In this document: piece after piece, positions 59,190 to 64,000 of the stretch | Layout: every line of letters starts with the position of its first letter | Position numbering within the stretch: the stretch's first letter is position 1 | The notes under the pieces: generated by a model | What the model was told of the DNA's origin: nothing | The model's input: only the letters and a program-made list of their open reading frames with translations | Database searches by the model: none | Source: Beta vulgaris subsp. vulgaris | Lineage: Eukaryota; Streptophyta; Magnoliopsida; Caryophyllales; Amaranthaceae | NCBI RefSeq assembly: GCF_026745355.1 | Contig: NC_079205.1 | Span: 52,332,283-52,396,282 of the forward strand | Direction of reading: 5' to 3' | Length of the DNA: 64,000 bases | Translations under genes and position numbers: made by a program

Positions 59190-60486
59190 TGTTATGTTTT
59201 GATAATGAAAATTAATATAATATGTTATAGCATGAAAGTATGTAACAGTTGCAACAGATGCATGAAGAAAGAAATTGATAAACGAAGACTTTGAAGAAAA
59301 GAAGAATCAAGAATGAAGTTCGAGTTTATAATTTCTTAGAATAGTAACTTTAGATTCAAATGTAATATGCTTAGTAATATGCAATGTGCTCAATATAGAA
59401 ATATAGAGTTAATATAATTATATCTTCTTTGAGTTAAGAAAGTAAATAATTATATTAAAATTATATTTCTATATAAAAAGGAAATAAGTTTTTCAAAATC
59501 AGAAATCAAAAGGGATTAGGAAAACGAGTTTTTAAAGAAAAAGATTTTCTAAAAATTGCGTGTAAAAAAGGTTTTAATAAAAACAAGTTTTATAAAAGAT
59601 TTTGATAAAAACGTGTATTGAAAAGATTTTGATAAAAACAAGTTTTTGAAAAAGATTTTGATAAAAATCGTTTTTAATAAAAACCGTGTTTTTAAATAAA
59701 AAGATTTTTAAAACGGAATTTTATCAAAACATGTTTTTAGATTTTCTAAAAGGATTTGGAAAAATACTGTTTAGATATAAACAGACTTTGAGTTGAAAAA
59801 GAAAATCTATGTGGAAAACTTATCTTTTTAGTTTAAAAGATAAAGATAGAAAAAGATAAAGTTTTATCCCTTGAATCAAGGATTAAAAGATAAAGATATT
59901 TTTAAGTGATTTTCGTCCTAACCAAGCCTATAAAAGGGAATCAGAATTCACTTTTAAATCTCACGTTTTCAGAAAGAAAAATCGAGTCTAATTAAAAGCT
60001 GAAAACTATTTCCTTGGCACTGAGCGTAGCACTGAGCTAGATTGGTTTAAGTTACTATTTCATAATTGTAATTGTCCTCTATTTGCTTGACTAAGAAGCA
60101 CATCATTTGAGGATCGTTCTTTTTGTAACTTTTACATTATAAAGAGTGTCAACACTTAGAGTTAAGTGTTGGGAGTCATTACTAGGGTTAGTAGTGAGGG
60201 GAATCGTATTGTATCAAGAGTTTGATATCATTAGGATTCAAAGAAATAAAAGAGTTTTTGTTTCTTGTGGACGTAGATCTCAGAGGTGAGATTGAACCAC
60301 GTTATATATTGTGTCAAATCTAATATCTTTTAAGTTTATTATTCGCAAAAACGCAAATTAGCAATTTTCGAGTGTTCAGCTCAGAGCCTGGCACTGAGCT
60401 GTAAAAGGATTTTTGCGAAAATCGATTAGATTTCACCACTCAATTCAACCCCCCCCCCTTCTTGAGTGTTCCCTTGGGTTCCAACA
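59190..60486 (+). repeat. 5' LTR of the Sirevirus-like element
   Basis: Begins TGTTATGTTTTGATAATG and ends GGTTCCAACA, about 1.3 kb. It contains a TATA-like CTATAAAAGG (59930) and near its end AATTCAACCCCCCCCCC. The start is inferred from the TG...CA rule because the second LTR is not in view. Confidence 0.7.
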
Positions 60487-60488
60487 AG

Positions 60489-60500
60489 TGGTATCAGAGC
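60489..60500 (+). promoter_or_regulatory. Primer-binding site (initiator tRNA-Met)
   Basis: TGGTATCAGAGC lies 2 nt after the LTR end. Confidence 0.9.
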
Positions 60501-60540
60501 AGGCTATTCTCGTAAGACTCACATCTAGAGAATAGAAATC

Positions 60541-62569
60541 ATGAACACACAAGACGACGTTTGCGACAAGTATTCCAAGTGTCCAATTTTCAACGGAAAG
60601 ATTATGGATGGTGGAAGACCAGGATGAGGATAACATTCAAGGTTCTGACTTTCAATGCTGGAGAATCATAAAGACTGGACCTCTTCCTATTCAAAACAAA
60701 GACGATGAAGGTAACATGTTCGACAAAGAGGAAGAGGAGTATAATTCTGTTGACTACGGAAAGGCAGAAAAGAATTTCAAAGCTATGAGTATTCTCCAAT
60801 CTGGAATTGGACCTGATGAATATTCAAGAATCTCTGCATGCACCACTGCTAAGGAAATTTGGGACACATTGGAATTGGCCCATGAAGGTACAAACGAGGT
60901 AAAACAGTCTAGGATAGATTTACTAGTCCAACAATATGAACTGTTCACAATGACTAAGGATGAATCTATTAAAGATATGTTTACCAGATTTACACTAATA
61001 ACTAATGAACTAAGATCTTTAGGAAAAATCTATTCTTCTGAAGATTTAGTTAGAAAAGTGTTAAGAAGTTTGACTAATAAATGGCTTCCTAAAATAACTG
61101 CTATTCAAGAGGCTAAGGATTTATCAAAACTCTCACTAGAACAACTCATTGGTTCCTTAATGACTCACGAACTTGTTTTAGACTCTAAATCAAGTGAACC
61201 AAAGAATAAAGGGTTGGCCTTAAAAACTGAAGTAGAAACGGATGATAGTGAAAGTGATGAAGAAGTAGCGTCTCTAACTAGAAAGTTTCAAAATTTCTTA
61301 AAAGAGAACATGAGCAACAACTTCAGGAGAAGTAGAAACTTCAAAGGTAAAGGAACTTCTTCTAACCCTAAGAAAAGTGCTACTAACTCTGGTTGTTTCA
61401 AGTGTGGTGAGTATGATCACAGGATTAAAGAATGCCCTCTGTGGGATGAAGAAAAGCCTAGAGAAAAACGAGAGCAGTCTAAGAAGGAGTACAAGAAAGC
61501 CATGATCGCAGCAGTCTGGGGAGACTCGGATTCTGACGAGGATCAGTGCCAGGCTCAGAGCCACGAAGCAAAATTAGCTGAATGCTGTCAGACAACTCTG
61601 AAGACGGCACTGAGCCATGACGACTCACATCTATGCTTGATGGCTAAAAGTTCGAACCCTCTTGAAGAGGAAGAAGACAGGAGGTAAGTCTAACTTCTTT
61701 AAAACCTTCAATTCATCTTCTTTCCAAAAGTAAGCTTGTCATATTGCTTGAAAACGTAATTGATGATTGTCAAACATGAATGATAATTTTGATAACATGA
61801 AAAGGAAATAAAAAATTTGACCAGGCAAAAATTGGATTAGAAACAGAATATAAGGAATTACTTAAAGAAAAAAACTCTGATGAAAAGGATTGACGAGAAA
61901 GACTTAGAGATAAACACACTAAAACAAGAAAAGACTCTAGTTGATAATCTCGTAAATAGCTCAGTGCCAGTCACTGAGTTCGAAGCTGAAAAATCTAGTC
62001 TTGAGGAACAAATTGAAAAATTAAATCACGAGTTGAATGATCTTAAGAACTCAAGACAACAATCTAGAATTGTTCCACTAATGCTGCCTAGTGATGCAAA
62101 GATAAGAGAAGAGTTGGATAAAGTTAAAAGAGACTTAGAGACTTCCCGAAAAAGAAGTAGTGATTTAAATACCTCAGTTGAATTTTTGGAATCACAACTT
62201 TCTATTGCTCGTAAGATGCACGAAAAATGGACTAATGGGATGAATGCTCTAAATTACTTAACTTGCACCACAAACAACATGAACAAAACTGGATTAGGAT
62301 ATACTGACCAGCAACCCAGTGCCAGGCTCAGTGCCAGAACCTTCGAAAGAGACTTTCGAAAGAGAAAATACGTGGGCCTTCCTGAATATCTAATTTGCAA
62401 TTTTTGTGGTAATAATGGTCATCTAATTGACGACTGCAACAACAAAAAAAACCGAATTGCAAAGAATGTCAAACATGTTACTCAAATCTGGGTTAGGAAA
62501 GACATACTAGATGCTCAACGTAAGAAAAAGGGACCCAAGAAAATATGGGTTCCTAAAACAAACAAGTAA
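60541..62569 (+). pseudogene. Broken gag of the Sirevirus-like element
   Basis: The likely start ATG at 60541 goes out of frame near 60600. The main open frame (60608-61687) carries the copia-type gag core (EIWDTLELAHEGT, LEQLIGSLMTHE) and a zinc knuckle CFKCGEYDHRIKECP. After an interruption at 61688-61879 a second frame (61880-62569) has a Lys/Glu-rich coiled coil and a second knuckle CNFCGNNGHLIDDC, ending KKIWVPKTNK. It forms the particle shell in the family; this copy is disrupted. Confidence 0.82.
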
Positions 62570-62576
62570 TCATGTA

Positions 62577-62700
62577 GAAAAAGGAAGCCCTTGAATTTAT
62601 TTGTACTGAAGACCAAATAGCTGATATTTTCACTAAACCACTTGCTCGTGAAAGATTTGAAAAGCTTAGATTAGCCTTGGGATTGATTTCTAGTACCTAG
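62577..62700 (+). pseudogene. C-terminal remnant of pol (RNase H end)
   Basis: The frame reads ALEFICTEDQIADIFTKPLA and ends shortly after LRLALGLI, the usual end of copia polyproteins. It follows the gag stop by only a few bases, so about 3 kb of pol has been lost between them. Confidence 0.85.
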
Positions 62701-63130
62701 TTGATTTATGTGTTTATTTGATCCCTTTGCAAACTTAAGAGTTCAAAAGATTATACCTACACTAAGTCAGATGTTTGATTTAATTCAAGACTCCTGAAAA
62801 GGCTATTGATGCTGTCCTGATAACTGACACCTAAGTTGCTTCAGAAAAATTCCATAAAAATTCCAACAAAAGTATCACCATTTTCGAAAATTTCCATTGA
62901 TGTTGCTTTGACAAAACTAAAAGAATTTCAAAATTGTTTTATAAAACTTTTTCTAAAAATTATGCAAGGCATGTGTCGTAAAAGAAAAGTGGACTCCAAC
63001 TCAAAAACCCATAACCGAAAACCACTCTCCTACCTCATTTCAAAAAATATCCAAAACCCCCTAGCTACCCGGTTCCCTTCACTCTCTCTCTAACCCTAAA
63101 ACACCTTTCATCTTCTTCCTAACCTTCACC
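62701..63130. other. Spacer between pol remnant and extra ORF
   Basis: AT-rich; no feature beyond a Lys-rich open frame (62836-63093) without recognisable domains. Confidence 0.4.
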
Positions 63131-63571
63131 ATGGGACGAAAGACAGTGGCTCGCCGGCGTTTTCTCACAAAAATCGTCGATCCACTAACTCCCTCTCCCA
63201 CACCAACACCCCCAAAACCACCCACTTACACCAAACGCCGATTCAAAACCCTCGCCTCAAAACGACCTCCCACAAAACCGCCACAAAACCACCCTCCGGT
63301 TTCGAAAATTTCTGTACCACAACCACACCCTCGAAGATCCACTCGAAAAACTTCAACCCCTTCCGCTGCCACTACATCTGCTACACCGCCGCCTCGAAAA
63401 CGGCGCGGTTCACCTGCTGCGAAGACCGACATTCCTTCCTCCTCTAAACGACCACGAGTTTCGAAATCTGCAAGTTCTCCAAGGGTTTTATCCGGTCGAA
63501 TTTATCCCACAAAATGGTTAGGTAATTCTGCTGTTACGTTTCTCCTGGAATCACTTCAATCTCAGGGGTAG
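63131..63571 (+). pseudogene. Extra downstream ORF of the element (basic, Pro-rich), truncated
   Basis: Starts MGRKTVARRR and is rich in Pro, Thr, Lys and Arg (146 residues), ending at a stop near GRIYPTKWLG. Similar coding potential continues in other frames to the window edge (for example YEDEVCQFSKL near 63585 and DSLGFTPREACVGCLKKVEE near 63850), so the frame is probably broken by indels. The position after pol matches the env-like or plant-transposon-domain ORFs of Sireviruses. No membrane segment is visible in this part. Confidence 0.55.
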
Positions 63572-64000
63572 GAATCTTGACACCGTGTATGAGGATGAAG
63601 TTTGTCAATTTTCTAAACTTTCTCAATTTCGGAAGATCAGCCTCTATCCTCCACAGTAAACGAAATTTCATTACCTAAAACTTGTCCATCACCGATCTCT
63701 TTATCCGTATGGACTGTGGCTCACCAAGATATTTCATGTTATTGATGTGTTAACTCCTACTTCTAAGGAAGTAACCTGTCGTGTGGGTGATGGTATGCTA
63801 AGTAGGATGGATTTATGTGTTACGGGTGATGAGTTACTAAAAAAGGACTCTCTGGGGTTCACGCCAAGGGAGGCATGTGTGGGGTGCTTAAAGAAGGTGG
63901 AAGAAGTGCGTCACATTAAGAAACAGATGCACAACGACATCGCCAACCTATGTCTAAACCATAAACACTTTTCCTTTTATCCTAGTCCTACTATGTACTT

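Larger units (their letters stand above)
59190..64000 (+). mobile_element. Sirevirus-like Ty1/copia element, left part, with pol deletion
   Basis: A 5' LTR, primer site, gag, a short C-terminal remnant of pol and a downstream extra ORF run to the window edge. The 3' LTR lies outside. Gag with its coiled coil and two zinc knuckles, plus an extra ORF after pol, fits the Sirevirus lineage. Protease, integrase, reverse transcriptase and most of RNase H are missing, so this is a deletion derivative. The decamer GGCACTGAGC recurs in both orientations in the LTR and gag. Confidence 0.8.

Overview
This is nuclear DNA of a flowering plant, almost certainly a dicot. It has AT-rich intergenic DNA, spliced genes with GT..AG introns, plant-only gene families and a dense layer of plant transposons (Ty3/gypsy chromovirus, Sirevirus-like Ty1/copia, a Cassandra-type LTR, Mutator-like elements, Stowaway/Tourist MITEs, Helitrons, a SINE). 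The species cannot be named from the sequence alone.

Seven host genes can be modelled exon by exon, with reading phase preserved across every junction: (1) 747-3528 (+) a C3HC4 RING protein; (2) 6680-11411 (+) an AMI1-type amidase; (3) 17662-22634 (+) mevalonate kinase; (4) 23066-24959 (-) and (5) 28273-30403 (-) tandem duplicates of a glucose/ribitol dehydrogenase-like short-chain reductase, the second with an organelle-targeting-like N-terminal extension; (6) 43716-46125 (+) a small GPI-anchored-type protein; (7) 49853-55271 (+) a synergin/aftiphilin-like clathrin-adaptor accessory protein. Mevalonate kinase and the first reductase are convergent, 431 bp apart. The genes are not an operon or a pathway cluster.

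Transposons by region: 3.5-6.5 kb holds an array of five hairpins, a Helitron and nested MITEs. 11.4-17.4 kb holds a GC-rich LTR-like remnant, a young non-coding LTR retrotransposon (13267-14738, TSD TTATA) whose interior is nine covarying hairpins, and two Mutator-like elements with 11-bp and 9-bp target-site duplications, the second directly upstream of the mevalonate kinase promoter. 25.5-27.5 kb holds a long-TIR fold-back element and a hAT-like element with a nested Helitron. 31259-41495 is a complete but frameshifted minus-strand chromovirus with 2.6-2.7 kb LTRs and TSD GTTAT. 42.0-48.1 kb holds a solo LTR and a SINE with a 13-bp duplication. 57.2-58.1 kb holds a 5S-rRNA-containing Cassandra-like LTR and a fold-back element. 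59190 to the window end is the left part of a Sirevirus-like element with most of pol deleted.

The best candidate for something undescribed is the nine-hairpin array at 13843-14319: 7-bp stems, 7-nt loops near ACAWGRG, and stems that differ by compensatory changes, inside an LTR element without genes. Next are the recurrent GGCACTGAGC/GCTCAGTGCC motif in the Sirevirus-like element, the AACCGCTACT hairpin array, and a Mutator-like element carrying organelle-like DNA. Exon coordinates come from reading splice sites and family conservation by eye; no alignment or database search was run.
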